Part shown: piece after piece, positions 44,364-56,901 of the stretch
Layout of the letters: each line of letters begins with the position of its first letter
Numbering within the stretch: position 1 is the stretch's first letter
Source of the DNA: Adenophora triphylla var. japonica
Taxonomy: Eukaryota; Streptophyta; Magnoliopsida; Asterales; Campanulaceae
Direction: 5' to 3'
Assembly: GCA_022495995.1 (NCBI GenBank)
Contig: JAFEMH010007536.1
Coordinates: 1 to 64,000 of the forward strand
Length of the DNA: 64,000 bases
The notes under the pieces: generated by a model
Databases searched by the model: none
What the model was told of the DNA's origin: nothing
Seen by the model: only the letters and a program-made list of their open reading frames with translations
Made by a program: the position numbers and the translations under genes

Positions 44364-45755
44364 TGCTTTAGGAAGGTCGCCCTAAGATTTGACTATTTTT
44401 GGGAAGTCACCCTTATGGTCACATTTGTTTTGGAAGTCACCCTATGGTCGACTATTTTTGGAAAGTCACCCTATGATCCGACTATTTTGGGAAGTCGCCC
44501 TATGGTCGACTATTTTTGGGAAGTCACCCTATGATCGACTATTTTTGGGAAGTCGCCACATGATCATTTGTTTGGGGAAGTCACCCTATGATCCTGACTA
44601 TTTTTGGGAAGTCGCCCTATGATCCGACTATTTTGGGGGAAGTCACCCTAAGGTTTTATTTGTTTTGGGAAGTCGCCCTAAGGTTTTGACTATTTTTGGG
44701 AAGTCACCCTATGATCATTGTTTTGGGGAAGTCACCCATGGTCCGACTATTTTTGGGAAGTCACCCTATGATCGACTATTTTGGGAAGTCGCCCATGATC
44801 CGACTGTTTTGGGGAAGTCACGCTAAGGTTTTGGCTGTTTTGGGGAAGTCGCCCTAAGGTTTTGACTATTTTTGGGAAGTCGCACCCTATGATCGACTAT
44901 TTTGGGAAGTCACCCTAAGGTTTTGACTGTTTTGGGAAGTCGCCCTAAGGTTTTGATTTGTTTTCGGGAAGTCACCCTATGATCATTTGTTTTGGGAAGT
45001 CACCACATGGTCCGACTATTTTTGGGAAGTCACCCTATGATCCGACTATTTTTGGGAAGTCGCCCTATGATCTTGTTTTGGGAAGTCACCCTAAGGTTTT
45101 ATTTGTTTGGGGGAAGTCGCCCTAAGGTTTTGACTATTTTTGGGAAGTCACCCTATGATATGACTATTTTGGGGAAGTCACCCTAAGGTTTTGACTATTT
45201 TTGGGAAGTCACCCTATGATCTGACTATTTTGGGGAAGTCACCCTAAGGTTTTGACTGTTTTAGGAAAGTCGCCCTAAGGTTTTATTTGTTTCGGGAAGT
45301 CACCCTATGATCCATTGTTTTTGGGAAGTCGCCTAAGGTTTTGACTATTTTTGGGAAGTCGCCACTATGGTCTGACTATTTTTGGGAAGTCACCCTATGA
45401 TCTGACTATTTTTGGGAAGTCACCCTAAGGTTTTATTGTTTTGGGAAGTCGCCCTAAGGTTTTTATTTGTTTTCGGGAAGTCACCCTATGATCCGACTAT
45501 TTTTGGGAAGTCGCCCTATGATCATTGTTTTGGGAAGTCACCCTATGGTCGACTATTTTTGGGAAGTCGCCTATGATCGACTATTTTGGGAAGTCACCCT
45601 AAGGTTTTGATTGTTTTGGGGAAGTCGCCTAAGGTTTGAATTGTTTTCGAAGTCGCCCTATGATCTGACTGTTTTTGGGAAGTCACCCTAAGGTTTTGAC
45701 TATTTTTGGGAAGTCGCCCTATGGTCTGACTATTTTTGGGAAGTCACCCTAAGGG
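44364..45755. repeat. Minisatellite 1, about 30-bp units, about 45 copies
   Basis: Units GACTATTTTTGGGAAGTCAC followed by CCTATGATC or CCTAAGGTTTT. Two variants (TATGATC/TATGGTC and TAAGGTTTT) alternate irregularly, and unit length varies by a few bases. Confidence 0.95.
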
Positions 45756-45787
45756 ATGATTGCGATTTATCGCTTTCCTCGTGTTGT

Positions 45788-46016
45788 GTGTGATAGCGTT
45801 TTAGGTGCCTCAAACCTTGATGATGGCGTCTCAGGTGCCTTGAACCTTGATGATGGCGTTTTAGGTGCCTCGAACCTTGATGATGGCGTCTTAGGTGCCT
45901 CGAACCTCGATGATGGCGTTTTAGGTGCCTCGAACCTTGATGATGGCGTCTTAGGTGCCTCGAACCTTGATGATGGCGTCTTAGGTGCCTCGAACCTCGA
46001 TGATGGCGTTTTAGGA
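45788..46016. repeat. Minisatellite 2, 30-bp units, about 7.5 copies
   Basis: Units TAGGTGCCTCGAACCTTGAT plus GATGGCGTTT. Very regular (30 bp, open in all copies) and unrelated in sequence to the arrays on either side. Confidence 0.95.
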
Positions 46017-46122
46017 TAGATGGTCCTCTAGTGGACTTCATTTGAAGGGATCGGTTTTACGTCTGCTGCCGAAGGAAAGGATGACCGTGCTGGTCGAGTG
46101 GCTGGACCTAATGATAGGCTAC

Positions 46123-46158
46123 CTACGTATCCTTAAGAGGGAATCAAGCCGGTCGTAG
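46123..46158. other. Conserved hairpin motif, copy 3
   Basis: CTACG (46123-46127) with CGTAG (46154-46158), inner TCCT-TAAG-AGGGA. Confidence 0.7.
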
Positions 46159-46404
46159 TTCGAAATCCACTGGACAGTTAGGAATAGGTCTAGGATCCTG
46201 GGCCTTTTGATAATTTGGAGGCTGTCACCTTAAGGAACTAAAGCTTTCGTCGCTATTTGCGGAGATAGAGATAGCTTAAAGCTAAGGGTAATCATGCAAC
46301 ATTTGAGATATGTTGAGGGACTAACGTACCTTTCTTTGTGCTTACTGCGCAGTGGAGAGCAAGTCGCGGGGGCGTGTAGTAGTTGATAGTGTTGAGAGTC
46401 TCGA

Positions 46405-46912
46405 TGTATCGATTGAGAACTTGGCGTCTCTGTCCGGACCGTATTTGAGAACTTGGCATCCCCGACCCACTTGCCTTTGAGAACTTGGCGTCTACGGCCG
46501 AACCGTATTGAGAACTTGGCATCCCTGACCGATTTGTAATTGAGAACTTGGCGTCCCTGACCGACTTGTATTGGAGAGTTTGGCGTCCCTGACCGATTGT
46601 ATTGGAGAACTTGGGCGTCTCCGACCGATTGGCATGGGAGAGTTTGGCGTCCACGATCCGGTTGTATTGGAGAACTTGGCGTCTCCGACCGATTTGCATT
46701 TTGAGACCTTGGCATCACGGACCGATTTGCATTTTGAGAACTTGGCGTCCACGACCTATTTGTATTTGGCGTCTCTGACTGACTTGTATTTGAGAATTTG
46801 GCATCCCTGACCGATTTGCACTTGAGAACTTGGCGTCTCGACCGATTTGTATTTTGAGAACTTGGCGTCTCGACCGAATTGTATTTGAGAACTTGGCGTC
46901 TCGACCGAACGG
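46405..46912. repeat. Minisatellite 3, about 32-36-bp units, about 15 copies
   Basis: Units GAGAACTTGGCGTCTC plus CGACCGATTTGTATTT. Variation is mostly in the CGACC/TGACC and loop part. Confidence 0.95.
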
Positions 46913-48062
46913 TGAAGACACCGGAGGTGGTCTTCATGGGCTGTTTTCATCCATTTGTGGACATTGGAGGTCGTCTTTGGTGAAGATCATCCTTGCCGAG
47001 AAAAGGGGGATTTGATTTCACGTTTGAATTCCTCGTTCGTTAGTGAAGAGGAAGATGCGTATATGATATTTATGGTGACAGATGCATGCGTAGAGCCAAA
47101 AATGATTGTGAGAGTATCACCGCATAAGTTTGCGAGATGATGCATTTACTTGCTTTCGAAGATGCACTTAGCCTAAGATTTTGGCGGGGAATTTAAGATC
47201 TTCAATCACTTAGGATTGTTCCTATTGATTCAAGTTTTGTGCATGCTACATGAGCCACAGGGAGATTTTTGTGGGGATGCATGGTGATGAGAGGGGATGT
47301 ATGTGTTGTTGGCTTGTTTGGGACAAACTTTGGTACAGTGGGGTGATATCCTTTGGTCGCGGGTGAATTGCATGTTATTGATGAGGTCAATTTTGATCTT
47401 GGGATGAAGTTGGATTTGAACCCGGGTCTCGATTGAAATTTCTTTTCGAGTCTCGGACATTTGAAGGCGACGCCGACGAGGCTCTAGAATGTTGACATGA
47501 ATGAACCCTCTTTCGCTTGGGTTAGTTGTGATTTGACGAAATGCGATATGAGGAGATTCCCAATTCTCAACTTTTGATGATGCGGGAGTTGCCATATGCC
47601 AAGTTCTAAAGCCGAAACTCCAAGATAGTTGTTGAGGTGACTAGGCCTTTCTTCCGAAGATAGGTGTGACTTGATAAAGCCCCATTCCATGGAAAAGACA
47701 TGGCGAAAACCACGAAATCTTTCTTTGAATGATTTGATGAAGCCCCATGTTTGACAAAGCGTCACTACAGAGGTCCGGTTAAAGGTTTGGTGACATGCGA
47801 TGAAGTACCGAGCCAATCGATCAACGTGAGAGCCTTCAAGGTGAAGTTGTCATGAAGGGAGAAACCCATCTATGATACCAACTATGAACCTAGAATCCTC
47901 TCTGTGAAGAGTGTCTTCCATATGGGAACCCGGTAGCCATAGTGGCACTTGGCTTGTTCATGGCTTCAATCATATTCACCCTACTTTTTTTTGTGGAATG
48001 GATTGTTGATCGTATTGGGTCCTTGGGGTCCCCTTTTCGATCGGTTCTCACACCGCCCTTTT
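46913..48062 (-). other. Tat-like element interior without recognisable coding
   Basis: Open stretches on the minus strand (47230-47816) show no known domain. WGFIK.. words recur within it and resemble 50.1-50.36 kb (EWGF), suggesting an old internal duplication. Confidence 0.5.
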
Positions 48063-48557
48063 TCAGAGTCGTGTTGGAGGTGGAAGAAACCCGGTATCCG
48101 TAGCGGGTGCGACAACTCGCCGCCGATTGTAAGCCCTCTCAAATTTAGCCCCGGAATTGATCATTTCCCGTAGATCCGGATAGGGGAAATTGCTAAGTGA
48201 GGCCCTCAGATGTGGTTTCGGGCGTGACTGAAAGATGTCTAGTTGTTCCTCTTCAGAAGGAGGAGTCGCCATCTTGCTTGTAAAAGTCCCCGATGTTCTC
48301 GTCGGGACGCCGCATTGTTGTCTGCAGTCAAATCTATTTGCTTCCCACTCCAAGTTAGCTAGTAATCGGTCCCATGTAGCCACGGCCTCGGATTTTAAGC
48401 GGAAGAACCATTTTAGAGCATTGGACTTCAAAGAGAGGCCGAAATAGTCACCAACCGCCGATTGGCGCCCCTTTTGACCTTCATTGCCAAGGTATACGTG
48501 TCCGAGATGGGTTTTCGGGCATGCAGTGCCATCAAAGAGATCCAAATTAGGCATCAC
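48063..48557 (-). pseudogene. Tat-like gag core (Retrotrans_gag type)
   Basis: A 164-residue open frame contains LFDGTACPKTHLGHVYL, SLKSNALKWFFRLKSEAVAT, WDRLLANL and, after a basic stretch, EEEQLDIFQSRPKPHLRASL then FPYPDLREMINSGAKFERAY. This follows the plant Ty3/gypsy gag pattern (F-D-G-x-x-x-P-x-x-H-L, L-x-x-x-A-L-x-W-F, W-x-x-L, F-x-x-x-L-x-P). Flanking coding pieces are in other frames, so it is not intact. The role would be as particle protein. Confidence 0.75.
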
Positions 48558-48763
48558 GAATTTGTGGGGAACAAAGGAGTCGGGTTCGTTGGTCGGAAAG
48601 CGTACTTCTTAGCGGTCAATTCGGCAATACGTGCTTTCATTTCCTTGTGTCGTTCACGAATCAAGCCAAATGAGGGTCTTGTGGTGGAACCATGGCATTC
48701 AAACCGGCGGCGAGCTAGAGAGAGGAGCTACCACCGGCGGCATACGAGGTGGAGGAACGGCCG

Positions 48764-50003
48764 TTACGGGGACATAGGTGAAATCCTGTCCTTGGCCGAA
48801 TCACCCTGGAGCTTCGAGTAGGACCACGGGGCAAAGGGATAGAACCTTGCGGCTTGTTGTTGATTTTCAACCGGCAAAGTAGGGCGGAGGCTCGATGTAG
48901 GCTGGATAACTTGGATTTCAGTGGGGCCCGTAAGTAGGCTTAAGTGCGAGGCCGCTGTCCACGATTGTTGAATTGCATAGTGAAGGTGCATGACCCGGGG
49001 AATGCTGCGGTCTGGTGATTCTCGATGAAAGCCGGGATGGAGGCTTGGTAACCCATCGAAGCCTGAGTGAGGAATGGATTTGTGAAACTCCGTGTGAGGA
49101 GCTACTGAGCTAGCATCATTCGAGGAGGGGCTCCCCGACCGTTGCCCCGGACCGCACCGCGGAAGCATTCCAAAGCTGACCGCGAAGGCCCCGATAGATT
49201 GGTTCCAAAGCGAGGTGGGATTCCAATTTGCTGTGGCATTCCGAGGTAACCCCAACCATGAGAAGACATTCCGTACGCATTTTGCCCCCGCCGAGGAGCC
49301 GTGAACCGATCGGTCACGTCGACCGTAGGTCCAAATGGTTTGTATTTGGGGAGCTGGCTGACCCAAAGATTGAGGAGATGATACCATAGGAGGCTGGTGG
49401 TGACATCCTGGGGTTTGTTGTCCCATTGAGGCGGTCATGAAGGGATCTTGTGAGACCTGTGCGGTACGGACTCGGGCCGTCCCGATTGGGTTCATTGCCG
49501 AGGCATTCCAAACCTGGGACTGAGAAGTTCAAACTGATCCATAGTTGACTGCCGTCCCAAATCCAACCGAGAAGTCATACCAAGCTGATGTAACCGAGAA
49601 GCTCCCTCGACCGATCTCGTACCGAGCTGCGAGGCATACCAGATTCGCGACATACCGAGCCGACTCCCATCTCGTATTGAGGCACACCATATTGGCCCAA
49701 ATCGGATCGAATTCAATTTGTTTCCCCAAACGATCGTCCTGCATCGAACCGTGAATTTATACTGCACCGAGGCTGAAAGGATGACTGATGTGGCCCGGTG
49801 GAGGTTCCATGTGAGGGAGGTGGTGGCATTCGGCGGTAGTCTGTCTGGCCAAGATAGGGATGGGGATCCTCTTCCTCTTCTACCGTGAAAGTCCCATCGG
49901 GGTTGAGGGCAATCGTCAAACCAAAATTCCTGACACCTCCCAAGGATGAACATCGAAACCTCATTCTGATTGGCACAAGGAGTTTTATGGACTCAGGTTC
50001 CAA
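48764..50003 (-). pseudogene. Tat-like gag N-terminal region, copy A
   Basis: Starts near 50003; contains NPDGTFTVEEEED and YRRMPPPPSHG, followed by a Pro/Gly/Arg-rich stretch with frameshifts. The NP(D/N)GTFTV block also occurs at 55.26 kb (copy B). Confidence 0.55.
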
Positions 50004-50917
50004 TATTAGCCATAGAAATATGATGAATCTCTGGTCCTGGTTAAAATTCCGTCCTCATCCTTGGACATCAAAGAACTGCACTTGACAAACCCATGACAAC
50101 ATGGCGATCAAATCTCACTTTGCTTGGCGGAGCCTTGGTCTGAAGAGCTATGTTGGCGAAGTCTCGATTCTGAAGAAGCGACTTGGTAAAGCCTCAGCCT
50201 TATATTTTTGAATCTTGTAGCGGAGTGAAGAACCAACGTGGACCTGGCATAACCAGAGAAGCCCCACTCTAAAGAAATGGCTTGACGAAAGCCCTCCCTC
50301 AAAGAGTACAGTGCAGCTCTAATGCAAAATTGAATTGTCGTGTAGCAAAAGAGGCAACCCATCCTTCTATATTTACTTTATTATTTTCTTTAGTCAATTA
50401 GTCAACCGGAGGAAAATGTAAAAGAAAGACAATTTAGGAATGTATACCTGCAGGGGCATTTTTTTTTTCAAAAAGTGGGGACGAATCCCCGATTTGTATT
50501 ATTTGATGGCCTCATTTGATGAAGGCACAAAAGAACTCGCTTTGGGTTTGACTCTTTTGAGAGAGTATAAGCACAACAAGGTGTGGAAAAGTGTATGGAA
50601 GCCCTACCGACGGAAAATTAGTGTTCAGCTCTATTTTTCCTATAATGTAGAAAAGGAAGACTTGTCGAGACATCTGAAAACATGTTTTATTCAAAATGAT
50701 CACAAGATTGCTTAAAACCCTTTATTAATGTTCGGGTTATTCAACCCCTAATCTCGATATGAACAAACATTTAGATTAATTAGGAGGAGAAAGTCAACTG
50801 ATACCAAGAGTCGAAGTTGGCGAATGGTGAAGAGGGATTGTGTATAGGAGGGGCCATTGATGAGACCGAATTTTTACGGGATTTGAATGTGTTTATGACC
50901 GGACCATTTACGGTTGC

Positions 50918-50956
50918 CTACGTTCCCCTTAATATAAGGAGCTCGTGTCACCGTAG
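50918..50956. other. Conserved hairpin motif, copy 4 (different inner stem)
   Basis: Outer CTACG (50918-50922) with CGTAG (50952-50956). The inner stem is CCTTA-ATA-TAAGG (50927-50939) instead of TCCT-TAAG-AGGA. Confidence 0.7.
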
Positions 50957-51284
50957 TTCGGGCTCGAATCGTGTTTGGCTTTAGAAAAGGGGTATGAACA
51001 TTTGTGGTACTTTTGGTGAAAAGGCTCGGATAGGAAGTTTGGATGATAAGGTGCGGGCCTTGAGGTGATTCCTTGACAAGTCATTTTGAGCGATTCCGTT
51101 GCTTCTTGATCGTCGTCCTTCATCGGGGGAGAAAGATTTTGGATGCAGCTTAAGGGCTTATGATATGTTTTTGCCGTTGCTTTAATTGCTCCCTTGTTGT
51201 CGACAACTTCCGTTCTTCGGGCTTTAATTTTGCCCATATGTCAAACCTTCTGATCGGCGGTGCTAGGTTCTTGGCCTCATTTTT

Positions 51285-51418
51285 TTTGAAGCTTTTGTTT
51301 TTTTTTTTGAAGCTTTTGTTTTTTTTTTTTTTGAAGCTTTTGTTTTTTTTTTTTTTTTTTTTTTGAGGCTTTTGAGGCTTTTGTTTTTTTTTTTTTGAAG
51401 CTTTTGTTTTTTTTTGAG
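51285..51418. repeat. Poly-T / TTTTGAAGC low-complexity minisatellite
   Basis: Long T runs separated by GAAGCTTTTG or GAGGCTTTTG. Produces artificial lysine-rich frames. Confidence 0.9.
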
Positions 51419-51931
51419 CACTTGAGGACGAAGGCAAGCTTCTACTTGAACTTTCTTGATGCATGGGGGCGGAGGCAAGCCCCTGTTTTTCGATATGGGG
51501 TAGATCTCCCGATGCCGAGTGACCTTTTGTTGTCCCTTGATGTTGCCGCCTTCGTTGACTTGATCAAGGTGATGATGGGGATATGTTTTGGAAAGTGTAT
51601 GGCTTGATGGAGGCCTTTGTGAGGTGAGGAAAGTGTATAGGGAGGGCATTAGTTGACTTTCTCGCACCAATTAATTAAAATCTTAATCATTTCCAGAGAT
51701 TATTTGTTGAGCGATGCGAGTGATCATTTAAAATAAAACCATTTCATTAAATGTAATGTAGGTGTGCAAATAATGTCTCAAGTCTAGCGAGAAAAGAAAA
51801 AGACTCTTTTATAGAAAACTTAAGATTAACTACAATGTCCAAGGAGGACTTGATTGAACGAAGAAAGTACTAGAACCTACGAAGGTTGACTAAAAGACTG
51901 TTTTAATATTAAAGGATGGGTAGCCCCTAGT

Positions 51932-53479
51932 CTAGCTACTCTTTGTTGTTGGACCTGCCAAGACGCTTGAGCTTTCCATCTTTCTCGTTAACTTCGATTC
52001 CATTACCGCACCGAGGCAAAGCTGATCGCTACGTGCCCATGATACCGGTGGGAGTGGAGGAGTTTGAGGCCATGGAGCAGCTGGGCGAGCACAAGTTGTC
52101 CAAAGAAACGGATCGGAAAAGTCACGGACGAACTTTGTCGACCGAGCATATTGATGGAAGGAAGTGAACCCGAGAGGACCTTGAGGGGTATTGGGATCTG
52201 TTTGGGAGGATTCAACGATGCGCCGGTTGTTTTGAGTGAAAGGGGTGATACTAGCCGATTGTGTCTTCGGGCCTTTCTCAAGCTTGGAACCGGCATTAGA
52301 CAAGTGTGCTCGGGGCAGGTTGTCCTATCGGATTCTCTCACTTCGGGCACTTGAATTTTGCGCGACAAAATCATTTCTTTGCCTGGCTCGACATCTTGGG
52401 TCAAAGGAGTGCTAGTACTTATCATAAGATCAAGCTTCTCCCGCATTTGTTTCACTTGCTCTATCAATATTGCCACATGGGGATCAACGGGAACATTCGA
52501 GTTACTGAACTCGCAACAAGACTCTTATCGCCAGAGGGAAACACAAACACACAGACCGGTGAAACCGACGGTGAATTCACTAAGTCCGGTAGACGACAAC
52601 GGAAAACTTGTGGCATCCGGATTTTCTTTTAGCAACTCATGATCGCATTCAAAGGGTGTAGAGGCTTCGTAACATAGCCACATAGCTCAAACCGATTATG
52701 TGAAGCCGGAGCATAAACCGGCAGTGTATTGCCGAAATTGAGGAACAGTGTGTGATGGAGCCCAACTCGTTCGAGGAGCCGAGGGCGATGGAGCCCTAAT
52801 GGCCCGAGGTGCCGGAAAGGGTCAAGAGGAATTGTCCTTGGCAAGGGATCATATGTGGATGGAGGGAGGTGTTGGCCGTGGGATGGAGAGTTATAGGATG
52901 AAGGGACCGAAATCACTGCTTTCGAAGTCTCATCTTCGACCATGACCAGTGGAACCATTCGCCTCAACCTGTTACTCCGAACTCCATGGCGGCGGAGAGC
53001 ATTGATGAGCAGTGGTCACTGCTCTTCATGAATCTTATGGGCGTTTTCCAAAGCCAGACTAACTCTTCCTTCCTAATCATCGGATTTATTGTATCCTTAC
53101 CGCTTTCGCCAAATCTCGCCATCGATCATTATCATCCCATTTAACCTTGGCGTCGCCGTGAACTTATCGGAGGGCGAGAGTTCAAAGCATTTCACCAAAT
53201 CCAGCCTTTGCCATGGCCACATGCTTGTTGCAATAAACCATCCATTCTCAACATTTGTTGCGACTAAATCATCCGGCTTGTCGTAGTCCTGTTGAATTCA
53301 CAGCAGTTTGAATCATAAAATTCAATCATGTTTACATTCGCGTTGTTTGGGAAATGATCATCGGGGTTGAGATCACCGAGGCGCTCGAGTTTGCCCTTCT
53401 TAATTAATCCCCGAATCGCCTTTCTCAAAGCCGTACATGCTTGTCGGCCGTATGACCGTGGTACCGGTGGAAAGCACAA
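51932..53479 (-). pseudogene. Tat-like gag C-terminal region with CAFHRYHGHTAD motif
   Basis: At 53437-53478 the minus strand encodes CAFHRYHGHTADK, followed by LRKAIRGLIKKGKLERLGDL, the C-x-x-H-x-x-x-G-H-T-x-x-C-x-x-L-(R/K)-x-x-I-x-x-L-I motif at the gag C-terminus of Tat/Athila-type elements. Downstream (to 51932) are proline-rich open stretches in changing frames. Confidence 0.65.
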
Positions 53480-53599
53480 TGCTTAGTGGTGTCAAAAGAG
53501 ATTTTGGGATCCTTGGGCCGATAGTTTCTCATGGGTTCGAGGAGACCCCGCTCTAGCAAGCTATTTAAAACTTTGCTTAAGGGAACACCCAAATCCCTG

Positions 53600-53800
53600 G
53601 ATTCGAGATTTGGTCATTGACTTGGTCACCATTCCGAATGTGGTTTGCCGGTTTTGGTCCATCAGGGCGCTCAAGCTTGCCCGTTTCGATTAACCTTGAA
53701 CCGCTCTCTTCAAGACTATGCAGCTTGTCTGGCCGTGTGGCCATAATGATCATGGAAGGCGCAAAGGCTTACTCATGTCGAGAGGTGCATTTGAGCTCCT
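53600..53800 (-). pseudogene. Second copy of the CAFHxHxGHTA motif
   Basis: Minus strand near 53720-53768 encodes CAFHDHYGHTARQ and, after a frameshift, VLKRAVQG then a GKLE-like stretch: a diverged duplicate of 53.3-53.48 kb. Confidence 0.55.
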
Positions 53801-54066
53801 CGATGGTAGTCCTTGAGAGGCTCCAAAAGGCCTACCCTTACTAAGCCCTTGAAAATTAAGCCCACGGGCATCCCAAGATCATCAAAACGTCTCGTTGCCT
53901 TAAAGGACCACCATTTCTTGGTTGCTTTTGGGGGCCGTCAATTGTACACAATGCCTTCTTTCCTTTACCGGATGTCGGAGCCGTGTTGGAAGGGTAAGGT
54001 TTATAGCGGCGAGACATGTTCGTACTCGTAGTCTTTTCCCGTGCACGAACCCTTTTGATGTAATCA

Positions 54067-55629
54067 TCAATGTAATCGTCGAGATTCGACCTTTGTAAAC
54101 TTCATTCGTGTCGATACACAAGATTGATATGGTGAGATGGCCCGAGTCGAGCGATCGCCGATACTCTCGTTGCTAGGCTTTTCTTGTACCTTCTTAATTG
54201 GTTCTACCAATAATCCATTGGACGAGTCAATAGGAACATTAGGATTGCATGACCCCGCCACAAGATTGGCATTAGCAAACGAAACCACGCAGGAAGTACT
54301 CGGTGGGAGGAATGACAGCCCGAGCATTAAAAGCGTGACCGTAATCTTCCTCATAAGGCCCGGCAGCTTGCCGAAGATGAAGATATATGGCTCGTGATGG
54401 GTGGATACCAGTGGAGCAGTGAGTGCGGATCCGTAAGGCCGCCGAAACATGAGGTTTGAGGCATCGTAACAAAGAGGATTGAATGTGTCTTGACCGCACC
54501 GAGGAACATGACTACAAGGGAAATGTGTATACTGTACTTGATGAGCAGGAGCAAGCTTGCGTAATGGCCGGGTGGAGAATTTGATGAGGAGCATTTGACC
54601 TTGTCGGACTTCCCAACCGAGGGGCGGGGTAGAGCTTGGGGACATTGTGAATGCGGTGAGCCCGATGAAGTGGTGATAAAAGCCCGGTGGCCCACGTGAT
54701 CTTGCAAGATCACAGGGGCCAGTGTGCTTGAGAATCGGAGGAAGCAAGCCGGCCCCCTCTCGAACCATGGAGCTCGAGAAACGAACCGTCCCATTCCGAG
54801 ATGGTGACCCGAGCCGACCGGGATGCGGTGAAGTAGTAAACCGACCCCCTTCCAAGCCGCGGGGCGAAAGCCAACCGATTCAATCCCGGTGGTGAGACCC
54901 GAGAGGCACCGGGGCAAAGTTGACCTAGATCGGACTGCCGAGGAGTATCGAGCAAGAAGGGCCGAGATGTACCGAATCGACCACCCCGCATTGATGGCCC
55001 GGCCGACCGAGGTTTTGGAGTAGCGAACCGACCCATTCCAAGCCGCGGCGTAAAATGCATCGATTGAAACCCAAAGGTGAAAACCGAGAGGTGCCGGGGA
55101 AGTTGACCAAGATCGATACGATGAGGCCGAGAGGCAGCCGAGTGATAGGCTTGGGGATGCTTGGCCCATTAGTAGTTCCACACGAAAGGGAACAGGCATT
55201 TGATGGTAGTTGGCATGCCCGGGAGGGTAATTAGCTCCAATCTTCGCATCAACCGTAAAGGTTCCATTAGGGTGGTGAACAATTGCTAGCCCCGGGTTCT
55301 CGATACTTTCCAATAACCGACTGATCTGAGCCTCTTGATTTTGTCTTATCTCGTTCCAACATCTCGATTCCACTGCTCGGCATTTTGCGGATTTTCGGGG
55401 TGTGGAGTTGTACGTCCCCCACCGTTCTCCTCTCGAGTTGGTCATTCTCAAACTTTGAGCCGAAGCGAAGGAGGAAACCGATGAAGTATCCGACTTCGGA
55501 ATGACCGAGCCGAACAAACGATGACCCGGGGTCTCGATCCAAACTTTGCTTACGTGGAAGGCACAAAAGGGTGTGGTTCGACTGGAAAGCGAAACAGTTG
55601 GTGTTTGGGCTTAGTGGCTCATGCAACAT
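54067..55629 (-). pseudogene. Tat-like gag N-terminal region, copy B
   Basis: The longest open frame of the interior (54351-55517). Contains NQEAQISRLLESIENPGLAI, VHHPNGTFTV and YPPGHANYHQMP, then a long Arg/Gly/Ser/Pro-rich stretch with repeated GMGRF-type words. The frame shifts near 54.4 kb. Shares the N-P-(D/N)-G-T-F-T-V block with copy A. Confidence 0.6.
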
Positions 55630-56880
55630 GCGCTTATTTGTTCTTGTTTACTTAAAACATGTTTTATTAACCTAATCGGTTGGAAAAGATTGCTCTTCTT
55701 TTTCGCGAACTACTCGATTCCCGGATCAGTGGGCCCCGTCACTACGTCTATAAGCCCCTCGTATTCCACCCGTATTTCGACCTCCCAGGTGGGACAGCCC
55801 TGGCGAGGGTCCTATAGGGCAAGCGGGTCCCACCGACCGAAAGAAAACGATCCTAAAAGTCTCGGCGGGTAATCGAGTCTTAACGAGCATTCGATGTAAA
55901 TTACGGACAAAGCCGACGTCAAAAGTCAAGATCATATCCGAGGGCTCGACGAAAAGTCGGCATGATTTGACCGATAAGCATCCACAATTGATCTTGACTT
56001 GTCGTCGCTAAGCCGTAATTAGGCATGGAATAATCATTAATCCTTGATGACTCGGTCAATGCCGGGAGTCAATGTATAATTTGTGCCGCCGAGCCGAAGT
56101 CAAGGCGCCTGGCCAATATCTTGGTCAAAGTCTCGCGGCGGAAAACCGGCATGTAACTTCGACCGATTAGTGGACCCGAAAGATATTGAGCTCGGTATGC
56201 CGACAAAGGCTTGAAAGGAAAGGTCTATACACGTACAGGCATGACATGCACTGTAATTAAAAACCAACCGGTCTCTGACAAAGTGTGTCACGGACAAGCG
56301 CATGGTCGACACGAGGCTCCATGGGATGTTGGGTAGTCCCGTGCTCATCCGAGAGGCGTAATAAGACCAAACGGACCGCGACAAGGATTTCCCTGTTAGG
56401 GACGTAGTGTGCAGTGTAAGGTCACGTGCGCGTAGTGTGCAAGCAGTCTATCTTCTTTTTCTGAGAAAAATAGAAATTTTTTATGTGTCTTAAAAAGGCA
56501 TGATGCATGATTTTTTTTTTGAATTTTTTTTTGAAATTTTTTTTTTTTTGAAAATTTTATGAACACATAAGCACATAAGCACAAAAATTCCGACGCTAGG
56601 GACATTATTCCGACAAATAAAATTTTGACTTTTCCGAGGCGGCCAAAAACAAACACGAAAATTGTGCAAAAATCAACACACACAAAGCAAAGGATTTTCA
56701 AATGTTGAGACGGAAGCTTGACCCTCAAAAGCTTTTCCTTTTTTTTTTGAAAATAATGATACCGGTACGTGGGATTGTTAGACCACAATTTATCCCCGAC
56801 TCGTGTTAGGAGGCGATAACGGGAAGTTTAATGGTTTCCACCAATATACCAAATATCATTTTTTTTAGAAAAAGCTTATT
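55630..56880 (-). other. Leader of the Tat-like element
   Basis: Sequence between PBS and the first gag-like frame. Moderate GC, with a T-rich tract at 56510-56550. No gene recognised. Confidence 0.5.
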
Positions 56881-56900
56881 TATCCCCAGCGGAGTCGCCA
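56881..56900 (-). promoter_or_regulatory. Primer binding site of the Tat-like element
   Basis: Minus-strand TGGCGACTCCGCTGGGGATA, one base from the 5' LTR. It matches the tRNA-Arg-type PBS described for Ogre/Tat elements. tRNA identity is from memory and unchecked. Confidence 0.75.
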
Positions 56901-56901
56901 C

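Larger units (their letters stand above)
50004..51931 (-). other. Tat-like interior; no recognisable coding
   Basis: Contains the fourth hairpin motif (50918-50956) and a poly-T tract with TTTTGAAGC units (51285-51418). No domain is seen. Confidence 0.5.

Noticed and set aside
45756..46019. Regular LDDGVLGASN repeat protein (plus) and RRHHQGSRHL repeat protein (minus)
   Set aside because: The 30-bp minisatellite is open in several frames because its period is a multiple of three; no start context or domain.
44364..46912. CRISPR-like appearance of direct repeats
   Set aside because: Units are contiguous with no unique spacers, and the genome is a plant nuclear one. These are minisatellites of an LTR element.
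46230..46950. Long minus-strand frame (235 codons) with NRSETPSSQ repeats
   Set aside because: It spans minisatellite 3; translation of tandem repeats, not a conserved protein.
51150..51670. Lysine-rich frames (KKKKK runs)
   Set aside because: Produced by poly-T tracts with GAAGC interruptions.
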